A DNA stretch of 64,000 nt. Origin: Chryseobacterium sp. ON_d1 (GTDB lineage: Bacteria > Bacteroidota > Bacteroidia > Flavobacteriales > Weeksellaceae). The stretch lies in contig NZ_BJTC01000015.1 in NCBI RefSeq assembly GCF_006829085.1, forward strand, positions 62,001 to 126,000, given 5' to 3'. Shown piece after piece: positions 52,783 to 62,045 of the stretch. The notes beneath the pieces are model-generated. The model saw nothing but the letters and a program-made list of their open reading frames with translations, did not search any database and was not told the DNA's origin. The translations under genes and the position numbers were made by a program. Numbering within the stretch: position 1 is the stretch's first letter; each line of letters begins with the position of its first letter.

Positions 52783-54765
52783 TTATCTCTTCCTATCTAC
52801 ATAAATCCCTTTGATCGGGGAATATTCGATGATATTGCTCAACCGGATGGAAGCCTGCTTCAGTAAAGTGATTTTTTTGATCAGCTCATAATACTTCACT
52901 TCATCTGTATTGCTGTACTGATCAAGCGCCTTAGCCGTTTCTTTGATCAGATAATCAATGTATCTGTATTTATGCAATAAAATATCTCCCTTAATCTGAT
53001 CTGCCACTTTATCTCCATAATTGGGAGGGTAAATATTTCTGGAAGCCCAGTTTTCAAGCTCATCAAGCGGGATCAGAGCATCTACTACCTTCGTGGTAAT
53101 CTCTTCATCCATAAAAGATACAAAAAAGTTTCCACTTCTCAGCTCATCTTTTTGAATTCCCTCTTTCACCTGATTGATAATAATCTCATTTTCTTTAACT
53201 AAAAACTGATACTGCTCCTCTTCAAAATGATGAAGAATTTCTTCAATTACCGTAATCTGGTATTCTTCATTCTGGTCATTTCTCCTTTTCAGGATAATGT
53301 CTCCGAACATCAGCATATGATCCACAAGCTTGTTTTCCATGAATAGCACATCGTACAGAAAGGGATCTTCTTTTTCCTGATCCAGAGGAACAATCTCCAT
53401 CTTTGGAGCTGCTTTTTCCTTCTGCTGCTGAACATGGTGGGTCTGATTTTGGGTGATCTGTTTCTGAACCCCTAATTCATTGAAAAGACTCTGCTCGGAA
53501 AGTCCGAATTTATTGGAAACCTCTTTCAGGTAAACCTCTCTTTTCAGGGCATTCTGAACAAAAGATACCGATTTTACAATATCCCTTATCGCCTCAGCCT
53601 TTTTGATAGGATCGTTTCCTATATCTTTTAACAGAATTTCTGCTTTAAAGTCGATGAAATCCATCGCTTTGTTTTCGATATACTTTTCAACGTATTCCTG
53701 CGGATGTTTTCTGGCGAATGAATCTGGGTCATCTCCGTCAGGGAAAAGCAATACACGGATGTTCATTCCTTCCGTTAATAGCATATCAATACTTCGGAAA
53801 CTCGCTTTGATCCCGGCGTTATCTCCATCAAAAAGAATCGTTACGTTTTCCGTAAGCCTCTTAATGAGTTTAATCTGTTCCGTTGTTAAGGACGTTCCGG
53901 AACTTGCCACCACATTTTCAATTCCGGACATATGAAGTGAAATCACATCCATATATCCTTCCACCAGGAGACAGGCATTTTTTCTTGATATGGCCTGCTT
54001 ACTCTGATTTAATCCATAAAGAACATTGGACTTGTGGTAAATCTCCGTTTCCGGTGAATTGAGATATTTCGCAGTTTTGACATTATTCTTAAGAATCCTT
54101 GCTCCAAAACCCAGCACTCTACCTGAAAAACTGTGAATCGGGAAAATGACCCTTTCCCTGAAACGGTCTACCCCTGCAGGGGTATTTTCCGGGAAGATAG
54201 AAAGCCCTGATTTCTCAAGAATTTCTTTGGTATATCCTTTTTCCAGTGCGTAGGCGGTGAAAGCATTTTTTTTCTCGGGGGAATATCCGAGCTGGAATTT
54301 TTTAATGATATCATCCCGGAGTTCTCTTTCTTTAAAGTAAGAAAGTCCTATACTCCTGCCTTCCTGATCATCCCAAAGGATCTCCTGAAAATAAGTATTG
54401 GCTACTTCATGAATCTTATACAACAGATCTTTTTCTGTCTGCGCATTTTTTGCCTCTTCAGAAATGTCACGCTGATCTTCCTCAATTTCAATTCCGTACT
54501 TTTTCGCAGCATGGCGAAGTGCTTCAGGATAAGTAAAATTTTCAATTTCCATCAGGAAAGAGATGGCAGTCCCCCCTTTTCCTGTAGAGAAATCTTTCCA
54601 GATCTGCTTACTGGCAGAAACTACAAAACTGGGCGTTTTTTCATCGTGAAACGGACTGAGTCCTTTGTAGTTAGACCCTGCTCTTTTCAACTGCACATAT
54701 TCACCCACAATCTCTTCAACGCGGATCGTGGAGAATATTTTATCAATGGTCTGTTTGGAAATCAT
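52783..54765 (-). CDS. dnaG: DNA primase lacking canonical zinc ligands
   Basis: Makes RNA primers for replication. At 660 aa it has the N-terminal zinc-binding-type domain, the TOPRIM core (LLVEGYMDVISLH; ILFDGDNAGIKAS) and a C-terminal helicase-binding region. The usual CPFH...CFGC ligands read SPFH (37-40) and DFST (58-61): all three Cys are replaced by Ser37, Asp58 and Thr61, and only His40 remains. Surrounding fold residues are intact (DEKTPSF, GKGGTAISFL), so the domain is probably folded without zinc. I recall the same pattern in other flavobacteria. Confidence 0.96.
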   Translation of the reverse strand: MISKQTIDKIFSTIRVEEIVGEYVQLKRAGSNYKGLSPFHDEKTPSFVVSASKQIWKDFSTGKGGTAISFLMEIENFTYPEALRHAAKKYGIEIEEDQRDISEEAKNAQTEKDLLYKIHEVANTYFQEILWDDQEGRSIGLSYFKERELRDDIIKKFQLGYSPEKKNAFTAYALEKGYTKEILEKSGLSIFPENTPAGVDRFRERVIFPIHSFSGRVLGFGARILKNNVKTAKYLNSPETEIYHKSNVLYGLNQSKQAISRKNACLLVEGYMDVISLHMSGIENVVASSGTSLTTEQIKLIKRLTENVTILFDGDNAGIKASFRSIDMLLTEGMNIRVLLFPDGDDPDSFARKHPQEYVEKYIENKAMDFIDFKAEILLKDIGNDPIKKAEAIRDIVKSVSFVQNALKREVYLKEVSNKFGLSEQSLFNELGVQKQITQNQTHHVQQQKEKAAPKMEIVPLDQEKEDPFLYDVLFMENKLVDHMLMFGDIILKRRNDQNEEYQITVIEEILHHFEEEQYQFLVKENEIIINQVKEGIQKDELRSGNFFVSFMDEEITTKVVDALIPLDELENWASRNIYPPNYGDKVADQIKGDILLHKYRYIDYLIKETAKALDQYSNTDEVKYYELIKKITLLKQASIRLSNIIEYSPIKGIYVDRKR

Positions 54766-54829
54766 GCTGTAAAATTAAGTATTTTATGAACAAGTTGGAA
54801 GTATTTGAGCGTTTCAGATCCGGGAAGCG

Positions 54830-54985
54830 GATATAGGTTTGAGAGTCGGGGTGTTTGAGAGTTTGAGAGATGGATTAGTTTCGGGATTTGGGGTAATTAA
54901 ATCTCTCATTAAAACCCATAAATCAATTTTGCAGTTAAAATCATTTATCAATAATCATCCATCAATTATAAACTTCCAGCATGTA
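54830..54985. repeat. Repeat-rich spacer upstream of tsaE
   Basis: Purine-rich GTTTGAGAG/GTGTTTGAGAG units (about 54838-54870) are followed by an AT-rich element with CATAAATCAATTTTGCAG and ATCATTTATCAATAATC (54918-54959), nearly the same as the segment holding the folP promoter. No gene seen in 54766-55035. Confidence 0.5.
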
Positions 54986-55011
54986 ACCTCTCATTACAAT
55001 CCATAAATCAT

Positions 55012-55019
55012 TATTTTTG
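55012..55019 (+). promoter_or_regulatory. -7 box of tsaE
   Basis: TATTTTTG matches TAnnTTTG, 17 nt before the tsaE ATG. Confidence 0.6.
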
Positions 55020-55035
55020 CAAAACAAATTAGCAT

Positions 55036-55443
55036 ATGCAGTTCACTATCAATAAAATCGAAGACTGGCAGGAAGTTGTTGACAGCATCATTCCTGAATT
55101 GAAACATCCTATTCTTTTATTAAAAGGAAATCTCGGAGCCGGAAAAACAACATTCACACAGTTTCTGCTCAAAAAAATGGGAAGCGGGGACGAAGTGAAC
55201 TCCCCTACTTACTCTATTGTTAATGAATACAATACAGAAAAGGGAAAAGTGTATCATTTTGATCTTTACCGTCTGAAAAACATTGAAGAAGTCTATGATA
55301 TTGGCATTGAAGAATACCTGGACAATTCTTTTTTATGCATCATCGAATGGCCGGAAGTGTATGAGGAAGAGCTTTACGGGCTCAACTATCACACAATGAG
55401 CATTGTGAATACGGGTGAAAACAGAGAAATTTCATTCGATTAA
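55036..55443 (+). CDS. tsaE: tRNA threonylcarbamoyladenosine biosynthesis ATPase TsaE
   Basis: ATPase subunit of the complex (with TsaB/TsaD) that makes the t6A modification on ANN-decoding tRNAs. The 135-aa protein has Walker A GNLGAGKTTF, the switch region SPTYSIVNEY, the strand VYHFDLYRLKN and the Walker B-like IIEWPE. Normal family length. It is 68 bp upstream of ald, which has its own -7 box. Confidence 0.96.
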   Translation: MQFTINKIEDWQEVVDSIIPELKHPILLLKGNLGAGKTTFTQFLLKKMGSGDEVNSPTYSIVNEYNTEKGKVYHFDLYRLKNIEEVYDIGIEEYLDNSFLCIIEWPEVYEEELYGLNYHTMSIVNTGENREISFD

Positions 55444-55451
55444 ATATTATG

Positions 55452-55459
55452 TATCTTTG
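55452..55459 (+). promoter_or_regulatory. -7 box of ald
   Basis: TATCTTTG matches TAnnTTTG, 52 nt before the ald ATG. Confidence 0.5.
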
Positions 55460-55511
55460 CTCATTAATTGAGTGTAAAAAAACAATCTGTAAGACATAAT
55501 TTAATTTAAGG

Positions 55512-56702
55512 ATGAGTACAAATATTTTTACTCCTTTCACAGAAGAAGAATTAATGCCGAAAGAGGAAAAATTGGAGGTTATAAAAAAAGGAAAACAGTT
55601 CAGTATTGGAATTCCTAAAGAAACCTGTCTCAACGAAAGGAGAACCTGCATCACTCCTGACGCCGTACAGGTGTTGGTAGAGCACGGCCATGAGATCATT
55701 ATCGAATCAGGGGCCGGACAAGGTTCATTTTTTACAGATTTACAATACTCTGAATCCGGAGCAAGGATCACCAATGATCCTAAAGAAGCTTTCGGACAGG
55801 ATCTTATCCTGAAGATCAATCCTCCTACAGAAGAGGAAATTGAGTATATGAAACCTAATACGTATCTGGTTTCAGCACTTCAGATCAACCTCAGAGATAA
55901 GGAGTATTTCTTAAAGCTTGCAGAGAAAAAAATAAACGCCATCGCTTTCGAATTTATCGTTGATGAATATAAGCAGCTGGCTCTGGTAAGACTGGTAGGA
56001 GAAATTGCAGGAACCGTTTCTATTCTATACGCTTCTGAATTATTAGCCTTATCAAACGGTTTAATGCTTGGAGGAATTACAGGGGTAAGACCTACTGAAG
56101 TCATTATCCTTGGAGCGGGAATCGTAGGAGAATTTGCCACCAAAGCTGCCATCGGTTTAGGAGCCAGTGTGAAAGTTTTTGACAATTCTTTATCAAAGCT
56201 GAGAAGACTGCACACCATTGTTGACAGCCGTGTACCAACCTCGATTATTGATCCCAAGGAACTCAGCAAAAGCCTGAGACGTGCTGATGTAGTAATCGGT
56301 GCACTTCCAAGATTAAACATGACCCCTATCGTTACTGAAGATATGGTCATGAAAATGAAAAAAGGCAGTGTCATTATCGATATCACCATAGACAACGGTA
56401 AAGTAATTGAGACTTCAGAACTTACTACGATGGAAGATCCTTATATCATCAAACATGGTGTGATCCACTGCGGACTTCCAAACCTTACTTCAAGAATGCC
56501 GAGAACCACCACCAAGGCTATCTCGAATTTCTTCCTTTCCTATATTTTAAATTATGATGAAGAGGGCGGCTTTGAAAACATGCTGATCCGCAAAAATGAA
56601 ATGAAACAGAGCTTATATATGTACAAAGGAAGACATACCAAGAAGATCATCTGCGACCGTTTCGGACTTACATATCACGATATCAATCTTTTAATTTTCT
56701 AA
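55512..56702 (+). CDS. ald: Alanine dehydrogenase (AlaDH/PNT family)
   Basis: NAD-dependent interconversion of alanine and pyruvate plus ammonia. The 396-aa protein has the AlaDH/PNT N-terminal domain (IGIPKETCLNERRTCITPDAV), substrate-region residues in LILKINPPTEEEI, and the NAD-binding VIILGAGIVGEFATKAA. It carries an N-terminal extension of about 30 residues and a C-terminal tail of about 50 residues (RKNEMKQSLYMYKGRHTKKI) beyond the E. coli PntA-like core. The stop overlaps the next start by one base (TAATG). Confidence 0.9.
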   Translation: MSTNIFTPFTEEELMPKEEKLEVIKKGKQFSIGIPKETCLNERRTCITPDAVQVLVEHGHEIIIESGAGQGSFFTDLQYSESGARITNDPKEAFGQDLILKINPPTEEEIEYMKPNTYLVSALQINLRDKEYFLKLAEKKINAIAFEFIVDEYKQLALVRLVGEIAGTVSILYASELLALSNGLMLGGITGVRPTEVIILGAGIVGEFATKAAIGLGASVKVFDNSLSKLRRLHTIVDSRVPTSIIDPKELSKSLRRADVVIGALPRLNMTPIVTEDMVMKMKKGSVIIDITIDNGKVIETSELTTMEDPYIIKHGVIHCGLPNLTSRMPRTTTKAISNFFLSYILNYDEEGGFENMLIRKNEMKQSLYMYKGRHTKKIICDRFGLTYHDINLLIF

Positions 56703-57073
56703 TGAAGAAACTGAAATTTTATGCAATAGGCTTCATTCCGGGGCTTTTAATCGTATTTTTTATTTTAAACAAAAAAGGGGCAAGCTGCAGCGGTTATTTA
56801 CCTAACAGCCGTGTCATTGCTGAAACACTTTCTAAGGAGTTCAACTATTCTGAAGAAGCTAAAAATGCAATGACCACCTATAAGATTGATGAGAAATTTA
56901 TAAAAGACAGCATCATTACCAATGGAAAAGTGGATTTTGACCGCAGTCATGCACAGAAAAAACCTTGTCCGGATTATCTTTTAACCTATCCTGAAAAAAA
57001 TCCGTCTTATGAGATCACCTTTGAAAAATGTGAAGAAAATGTGATGGTAAACAGTCTTAAGAAAATTAAATAG
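56702..57073 (+). CDS. DUF4258-like membrane-anchored protein
   Basis: A 123-aa protein with one N-terminal hydrophobic helix (FYAIGFIPGLLIVFFIL). A small extracytoplasmic domain of about 95 residues follows with three Cys (GASCSGY, KKPCPDYL, FEKCEEN) and the motif NGKVDFDRSHAQKKPCP, which resembles DUF4258. Function unknown. Translation is coupled to ald by the TAATG overlap, and the histidine kinase gene follows 19 bp later. Confidence 0.65.
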   Translation: MKKLKFYAIGFIPGLLIVFFILNKKGASCSGYLPNSRVIAETLSKEFNYSEEAKNAMTTYKIDEKFIKDSIITNGKVDFDRSHAQKKPCPDYLLTYPEKNPSYEITFEKCEENVMVNSLKKIK

Positions 57074-57092
57074 TTTTCAAGAACTATACGTT

Positions 57093-57866
57093 ATGGAAGG
57101 CAACTACTACATGATTCATGATTATCTGATATTCATCGGGGTTTTTGCCATTTTCCTGTTTCTGACCACCAGTATTTATCTTTTCAGCCAACATCAGAAG
57201 CTGAAACAGAGAAATATCAAACTATCAGAAACCAACAAACTTATTGAACAGCGCCTGAACGAGGTACACCTGGAACATATCGGTACAAAACTGAATCCGC
57301 ATCTGTTTAAAAACATCCTTAATTCAGTTCAGTCACATGCCTATCAGACCTATATGTCACTGGATAAGCTGGCCAATGTACTGGATTATATTTTATATGA
57401 GAGCAATAACAAGTATGTCAGCCCTAAAGAGGAGCTCAATTTTGCTTTAAGCCTCATTGAAATTAATAAAATCAAGATCAATCCTCTTTTTGACTTCAGA
57501 ATTAAATCAAGGATTAATAAGTCGGATGCTTTGTATGAAGAAAAGGTATTTGCTCCGCTGATCTCTGTAGATCTTATTGAAAATGCCTTCAAACATACAG
57601 ATTTCCTGGCCCAGGACTCTTTCATTTCTATTTATTTGGAGCTTGAAAACGGCATATTCACTATGAAAGTAAGCAATAAAGCTTCTTTAAAAAATATTCT
57701 GGAAAAAGAAAAAAGCGGTTTTGGAAGCCAGTCTTTTGATCAGAGGCTTAAGATGATCTACAGTACGTACTACCAGCTGGAAAGAAGCTCAAAGAACGGG
57801 ATCTTTACAGCAGAATTAAAAATCAATTTAGGAGAATTCTATGATAAAATGCGTTATTCTGGATGA
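57093..57866 (+). CDS. LytS-type sensor histidine kinase
   Basis: A 257-aa kinase of the His_kinase (LytS/YehU) family. It has one membrane helix (about 13-31), a coiled-coil linker (about 35-62), the phospho-acceptor motif LNPHLFKNILNSVQ (His70), the N box LIENAFKH, and a G-box-like region SGFGSQSFDQRLKMIY. There is no extracellular sensor domain. The gene overlaps the response regulator by 26 nt. An alternative ATG at 57111 would give MIHDYL. Confidence 0.92.
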   Translation: MEGNYYMIHDYLIFIGVFAIFLFLTTSIYLFSQHQKLKQRNIKLSETNKLIEQRLNEVHLEHIGTKLNPHLFKNILNSVQSHAYQTYMSLDKLANVLDYILYESNNKYVSPKEELNFALSLIEINKIKINPLFDFRIKSRINKSDALYEEKVFAPLISVDLIENAFKHTDFLAQDSFISIYLELENGIFTMKVSNKASLKNILEKEKSGFGSQSFDQRLKMIYSTYYQLERSSKNGIFTAELKINLGEFYDKMRYSG

Positions 57867-58551
57867 TGAATTACTGGCCATCAGTTATTTAAAACTTCTA
57901 TGTGAGCAGATCGATAATGTAGAAGTGGTAAAAGCATTCAATGATCCTAAAGTTTTCCTGAATGAAATAGACAGCATCGACTGCAATCTGTGTATTCTGG
58001 ATATTGAAATGCCCGGAATGACAGGCCTTCAGGTAGCTGAAATTATTTCAGGCTCAAAAAAAATCATCTTTACAACCGCCTATAAAGAATATGCAGCAGA
58101 AGCTTTCGATCTGAATGTAGTAGATTATGTAAGAAAGCCTATCAAAAAAGAAAGACTGATCCAGGCATTTGAAAAAGCAAAAGAACTGGTGGAAAACAGT
58201 CCTAAAAAGGCTTTTATTGAGTGGAATACCAATATCGGAAAAACCGTCATATTTACTGAACAGATTTCTTATATCAAAACCTCAGAAATAGACAGCAGAG
58301 ATAAAGATATCATTCTCAGTGACGGAACAACCATTGTTCTAAAAAATTTAAATTTTAAAAATCTTCTGGAAATGCTTCCGTCTAAAGATTTCGCACAGGT
58401 CAACAAAAAAGAGATCATCGCCCTTTCTTCAATTAAAGTATTTTCAACCAACGAAATCATTACAACGATCCCTTCGGAAGATCATACTTTTCTGAAACTA
58501 CAGATCGGAGATGCCTATAAAAATTCTCTGATGGAGCTATTCGGAAAATAA
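57841..58551 (+). CDS. LytTR-family response regulator
   Basis: A 236-aa protein with an N-terminal receiver domain (acidic pocket LDDE at 7-10, phospho-acceptor Asp54 in LDIEMPGM, Lys in VRKPIKK) and a C-terminal LytTR DNA-binding domain (about 130-230, EQISYIKTSEIDSRDKDIILSDG, FAQVNKKEIIALSSI). Partner of the overlapping LytS-type kinase. Three 21-bp-phased repeats just downstream are candidate binding sites. Confidence 0.95.
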   Translation: MIKCVILDDELLAISYLKLLCEQIDNVEVVKAFNDPKVFLNEIDSIDCNLCILDIEMPGMTGLQVAEIISGSKKIIFTTAYKEYAAEAFDLNVVDYVRKPIKKERLIQAFEKAKELVENSPKKAFIEWNTNIGKTVIFTEQISYIKTSEIDSRDKDIILSDGTTIVLKNLNFKNLLEMLPSKDFAQVNKKEIIALSSIKVFSTNEIITTIPSEDHTFLKLQIGDAYKNSLMELFGK

Positions 58552-58575
58552 ACCTCTTCCAGATCTTTCCGGTTT

Positions 58576-58639
58576 CATTACAGAATATCTGTGCTTTATT
58601 ACAACTCCTCTTTTTCAACTTACAATCCATTTATTTTTG
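58576..58639 (+). promoter_or_regulatory. 21-bp-phased repeats (candidate LytTR sites) and -7 box
   Basis: ATTACA at 58577, ATTACA at 58598 and CTTACA at 58619 are spaced exactly 21 bp, two helical turns, which is the spacing of LytTR direct repeats. The -7 box TATTTTTG (58632-58639) follows 7 nt after the third repeat. Confidence 0.5.
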
Positions 58640-58661
58640 CACAGAATTAATTGATTGTATA

Positions 58662-59051
58662 ATGAAAAAATTTTTCTATGTTGCGGGACTCCTCATATCC
58701 GGATTGTATTTTTCCCAGGAAACTCAGTCAAAAGTTAAGGCTTCATTTTTTGATGGAGTAGCAACAGCCGGATATGTGGACCATGGTGCTTTTATCAATT
58801 TTACAGGTCCAAATGTAAGTCTTACCCATAAAAATCTGAAATTTTTGCTCGGAATGCTTCCTTCACTGAGAATAAAAGAAGACCACTCTTCCAGCACCAG
58901 AAACAGTCTTATTATGCCTACTTTAGGAGCTGGTCTCACCATGGTCTACAAAAAAATCGCAGTTCAGATTCCGGCTTATTACAATGCCAAAACAGCAGAT
59001 CAGAATGGCAGCTGGAAAATAGGTTTCGGATTGGGTTATTCATTCAGATAG
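58662..59051 (+). CDS. Small exported beta-barrel-like protein
   Basis: A 129-aa protein with a signal peptide (MKKFFYVAGLLISGLYFSQ). The mature part of about 110 residues has amphipathic strands (FINFTGPNVSLTHKNLKFLLG, TLGAGLTMVYKKIAVQIPAYYN) and ends in GFGLGYSFR with a terminal aromatic-Arg, as in small outer-membrane barrels. No family recognised. Its promoter holds the phased repeats next to the LytTR regulator, so it is a probable target. Confidence 0.7.
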   Translation: MKKFFYVAGLLISGLYFSQETQSKVKASFFDGVATAGYVDHGAFINFTGPNVSLTHKNLKFLLGMLPSLRIKEDHSSSTRNSLIMPTLGAGLTMVYKKIAVQIPAYYNAKTADQNGSWKIGFGLGYSFR

Positions 59052-59146
59052 ATTTTATTACATTTTTTAGAACATTCATTACATTTTAAAAAAAAGAGTA
59101 TTTAACATAACTATATTCTTTTCAACTTTGCATCAAAATTGGAATC

Positions 59147-61426
59147 ATGAATTTGGGGAAATACAAAAATTTAATTTTCTACGTTACTACTATCGCTGTC
59201 TTTTCTACCCTGATGTATTATTTCATCATCGAAGGACAGACGCTGGAAGTAAAAGAAAATATCGTTGCTAACACCAGCAGCGGCTCTACCTGGGAAAATT
59301 TCCTGGAATCCTTTAAAACCAATCTTCACCATCCGCTTGCATTATTACTGGCACAGATCGTCACTATTATTATGACAGCAAGACTTTTCGGATGGATTTG
59401 TATGAAAATAAAACAGCCGACGGTAATCGGAGAAATGATTGCCGGGATTGTACTGGGCCCGTCACTTGTCGGAATGTATTTTCCTGAATTTTCAGCATTT
59501 CTTTTCCCGAAAGAATCTTTGGGTAACCTTCAGTTTCTGAGCCAGATAGGCCTTATACTCTTCATGTACATCGTCGGAATGGAGCTGGATCTGAGCGTAT
59601 TAAGAAAAAAAGCGCATGATGCCGTTGTGATCAGCCACGCCAGTATCATTATCCCTTTTGCATTGGGAATAGGACTTTCCTATTTTGTGTATCAGGAATT
59701 TGCCCCGGATGGCATTCAATTCACTTCCTTTGCTTTATTCATAGCCATTTCTATGAGCATTACTGCATTCCCGGTATTGGCAAGAATTGTACAGGAAAGA
59801 AATCTTCAGAAAACCAAACTGGGAACTATTGTTATTACCTGTGCCGCGGCCGATGACATTACTGCATGGTGTATTCTTGCGGCAGTCATTGCGATTGTAA
59901 AAGCAGGCTCTTTCGCCAGCTCTATCTATGTGATCATCATGGCAATTGCCTATGTGTTTTTAATGATTAAAATTGTCAGGCCTTTCCTTAAAAGGGTTGG
60001 CGATCTTCAGGCAGGCAAAAATACCATCAGCAAACCTATGGTAGCCATTTTCTTCCTAACCCTGATCTTATCTGCCTATGCTACTGAAGTAATTGGTATT
60101 CATGCACTGTTCGGTGCTTTTATGGCAGGAGCTATTATGCCGGAGAATGCCAAATTCCGTACACTATTTATTGACAAAGTTGAGGATGTGGCGTTGGTAC
60201 TGCTGCTTCCATTATTCTTTGTATTCACGGGACTTCGTACCCAGATTGGCCTGCTTAATGACAGCCATCTGTGGATGACAGCAGGATTTATTATTCTGAC
60301 CGCCGTTCTCGGAAAGTTTGCGGGAAGTGCACTCACAGCAAGATTTGTCGGTATTAGCTGGAAAGAAAGTTTAACCATCGGAGCTCTGATGAACACAAGA
60401 GGCCTTATGGAGCTTATCGTACTGAACATCGGATATGACCTTGGAGTTCTAAGCCCGCAGATATTCGCAATGCTTGTGATCATGGCATTATTTACAACAT
60501 TCATGACAGGGCCTGCGCTGGATTTCATCAACTTCCTTTTTAAATCTAAAAAAAATCCGGATGAAAAGATTCATGAAAACGATTCAAAATACCGGGTACT
60601 CCTTTCTTTTGACAAGCCGGAATCCGGCAGCACCTTATTGAAACTGGCGCACAATTTTACCCATAAAATGAATGGTAATAAAAGCATCACTGCCATGAAT
60701 ATTGCCCCTGTAGATGAAATGCACGCTTATGATATCAATGAATATGAAGATTCCCAGTTTCAGAATGTGATTGAAACGTCGCAGGAACTGAATCTTGAAG
60801 TGACTACTCTCTTCAAAGCTTCTACTGATATTGAAAGTGACCTTACCAGCATTACCAATAAGGGACATTATGACCTTCTGCTGATCATGCTCGGAAAGTC
60901 CATGTATGAAGGAAGTTTATTGGGGAGATTATTGGGCTTTACAACCAAAATCATTAATCCTGAAAAACTTTTGAATACGGTAAAAGGTAAAGGAAATATA
61001 TTCAACAACTCTCCTTTTGACGACTTTACCCTTCAGATCCTTGACAAAACCAATATTCCCGTGGGAGTTTTGGTGGAAAAAGATTTTAACGCGGCAGACA
61101 AAGTATTTGTTCCGATCTTTAACCTGAGTGATTTTTATCTTCTGGAGTATGCAAAAAGACTGATCAATAACAATAATTCTCAGATTATCATTCTGGATGC
61201 TGCAGGCCAGATCAGAAATAATATCGAGGTGAAAGAGCTGATCAGAAGTATAGAACAGGTGGCTCCTAATCATATCACCCTCTACAATGAAAAAAAGATT
61301 GAGAAAGAATTTCTGAATGCTCAGGACCTGATGCTGATCAGCAGTAAAAGCTGGAAAAACCTGATCGATACTAAAAGTCTTTGGCTCTCTGATATTCCAT
61401 CCACCTTAATAATATCAAATCCATAA
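59147..61426 (+). CDS. Cation:proton antiporter, CPA2/KefB type, with C-terminal USP-like domain
   Basis: A 759-aa inner-membrane antiporter. After one N-terminal helix and a short periplasmic segment, the Na+/H+ exchanger domain (about 65-465) has about 12 helices, with the family segments KQPTVIGEMIAGIVLGPS and ITCAAADDITAWCILA, the latter holding the ion-binding Asp pair. The C-terminal 280 residues are cytoplasmic and resemble two universal-stress-protein folds (KYRVLLSFDKPESGSTLLKLA; KVFVPIFNLSDFYLLEYAKR). Likely exchanges K+ or Na+ for H+. Confidence 0.92.
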   Translation: MNLGKYKNLIFYVTTIAVFSTLMYYFIIEGQTLEVKENIVANTSSGSTWENFLESFKTNLHHPLALLLAQIVTIIMTARLFGWICMKIKQPTVIGEMIAGIVLGPSLVGMYFPEFSAFLFPKESLGNLQFLSQIGLILFMYIVGMELDLSVLRKKAHDAVVISHASIIIPFALGIGLSYFVYQEFAPDGIQFTSFALFIAISMSITAFPVLARIVQERNLQKTKLGTIVITCAAADDITAWCILAAVIAIVKAGSFASSIYVIIMAIAYVFLMIKIVRPFLKRVGDLQAGKNTISKPMVAIFFLTLILSAYATEVIGIHALFGAFMAGAIMPENAKFRTLFIDKVEDVALVLLLPLFFVFTGLRTQIGLLNDSHLWMTAGFIILTAVLGKFAGSALTARFVGISWKESLTIGALMNTRGLMELIVLNIGYDLGVLSPQIFAMLVIMALFTTFMTGPALDFINFLFKSKKNPDEKIHENDSKYRVLLSFDKPESGSTLLKLAHNFTHKMNGNKSITAMNIAPVDEMHAYDINEYEDSQFQNVIETSQELNLEVTTLFKASTDIESDLTSITNKGHYDLLLIMLGKSMYEGSLLGRLLGFTTKIINPEKLLNTVKGKGNIFNNSPFDDFTLQILDKTNIPVGVLVEKDFNAADKVFVPIFNLSDFYLLEYAKRLINNNNSQIIILDAAGQIRNNIEVKELIRSIEQVAPNHITLYNEKKIEKEFLNAQDLMLISSKSWKNLIDTKSLWLSDIPSTLIISNP

Positions 61427-61529
61427 TACAATAACACACCGATATTTCTATTTCTACCGGAAGCTGTAAATATTATTCGTTGTCTGTAAAGAAAAAACGG
61501 GTATATTTATAGCTTCAATTTTTTGGGAC

Positions 61530-62012
61530 ATGCTGATTAACAGTGAAAATGGAGTTATAGAGCTGGAATCCTTTACTACCAGACTTTATAAGGGAATGAG
61601 TCTTGATCAGCTGGAACAGTCTGATTTTTATAAAGAAAAATACCATAGTATACAGGATGTAAAAACCGGGTATTTTTGGTACTATTTTAAGAGTATAGAA
61701 ATACAGGGGTACCAGGTATCTTTCAGTCTGTGCTTTTTCGGAGATCAGCTGGACATTATCCAGATGAACACATGGGAAAATGGCGATGCAAAAGACTGGA
61801 ATGAATGGACAGAAGAGAAAGAAATGAAAGTCTTCCATCGGAACAACACTTTTCTATCTCAGATTCTGGACAGGCTTCCCACCCAAAAACAGAAAAAACC
61901 TTACCCAAGCCGGACCTTTATCTTTCCCTGGGGAAATGTATGGTCGGTCTACGATCCGCGAAGTGCCGGCAGCTTTATGGGAATTAATTTTAATGAGGAG
62001 GAAAACAAATAA
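61530..62012 (+). CDS. Unrecognised 160-aa protein
   Basis: Not recognised. A soluble protein without signal peptide, rich in aromatic residues (GYFWYYFKSIEIQGYQVSFSLCFFGDQL) and ending in a conserved-looking FPWGNVWSVYDPRSAGSFMGINF. It looks like a small beta protein. A near-consensus -7 box TATATTTA lies about 25 nt upstream. The zinc-ribbon gene starts 33 bp after it, so they may be expressed together. Confidence 0.65.
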   Translation: MLINSENGVIELESFTTRLYKGMSLDQLEQSDFYKEKYHSIQDVKTGYFWYYFKSIEIQGYQVSFSLCFFGDQLDIIQMNTWENGDAKDWNEWTEEKEMKVFHRNNTFLSQILDRLPTQKQKKPYPSRTFIFPWGNVWSVYDPRSAGSFMGINFNEEENK

Positions 62013-62045
62013 AAATAACTTTTAACCAAAGATTAAGATTATAAT

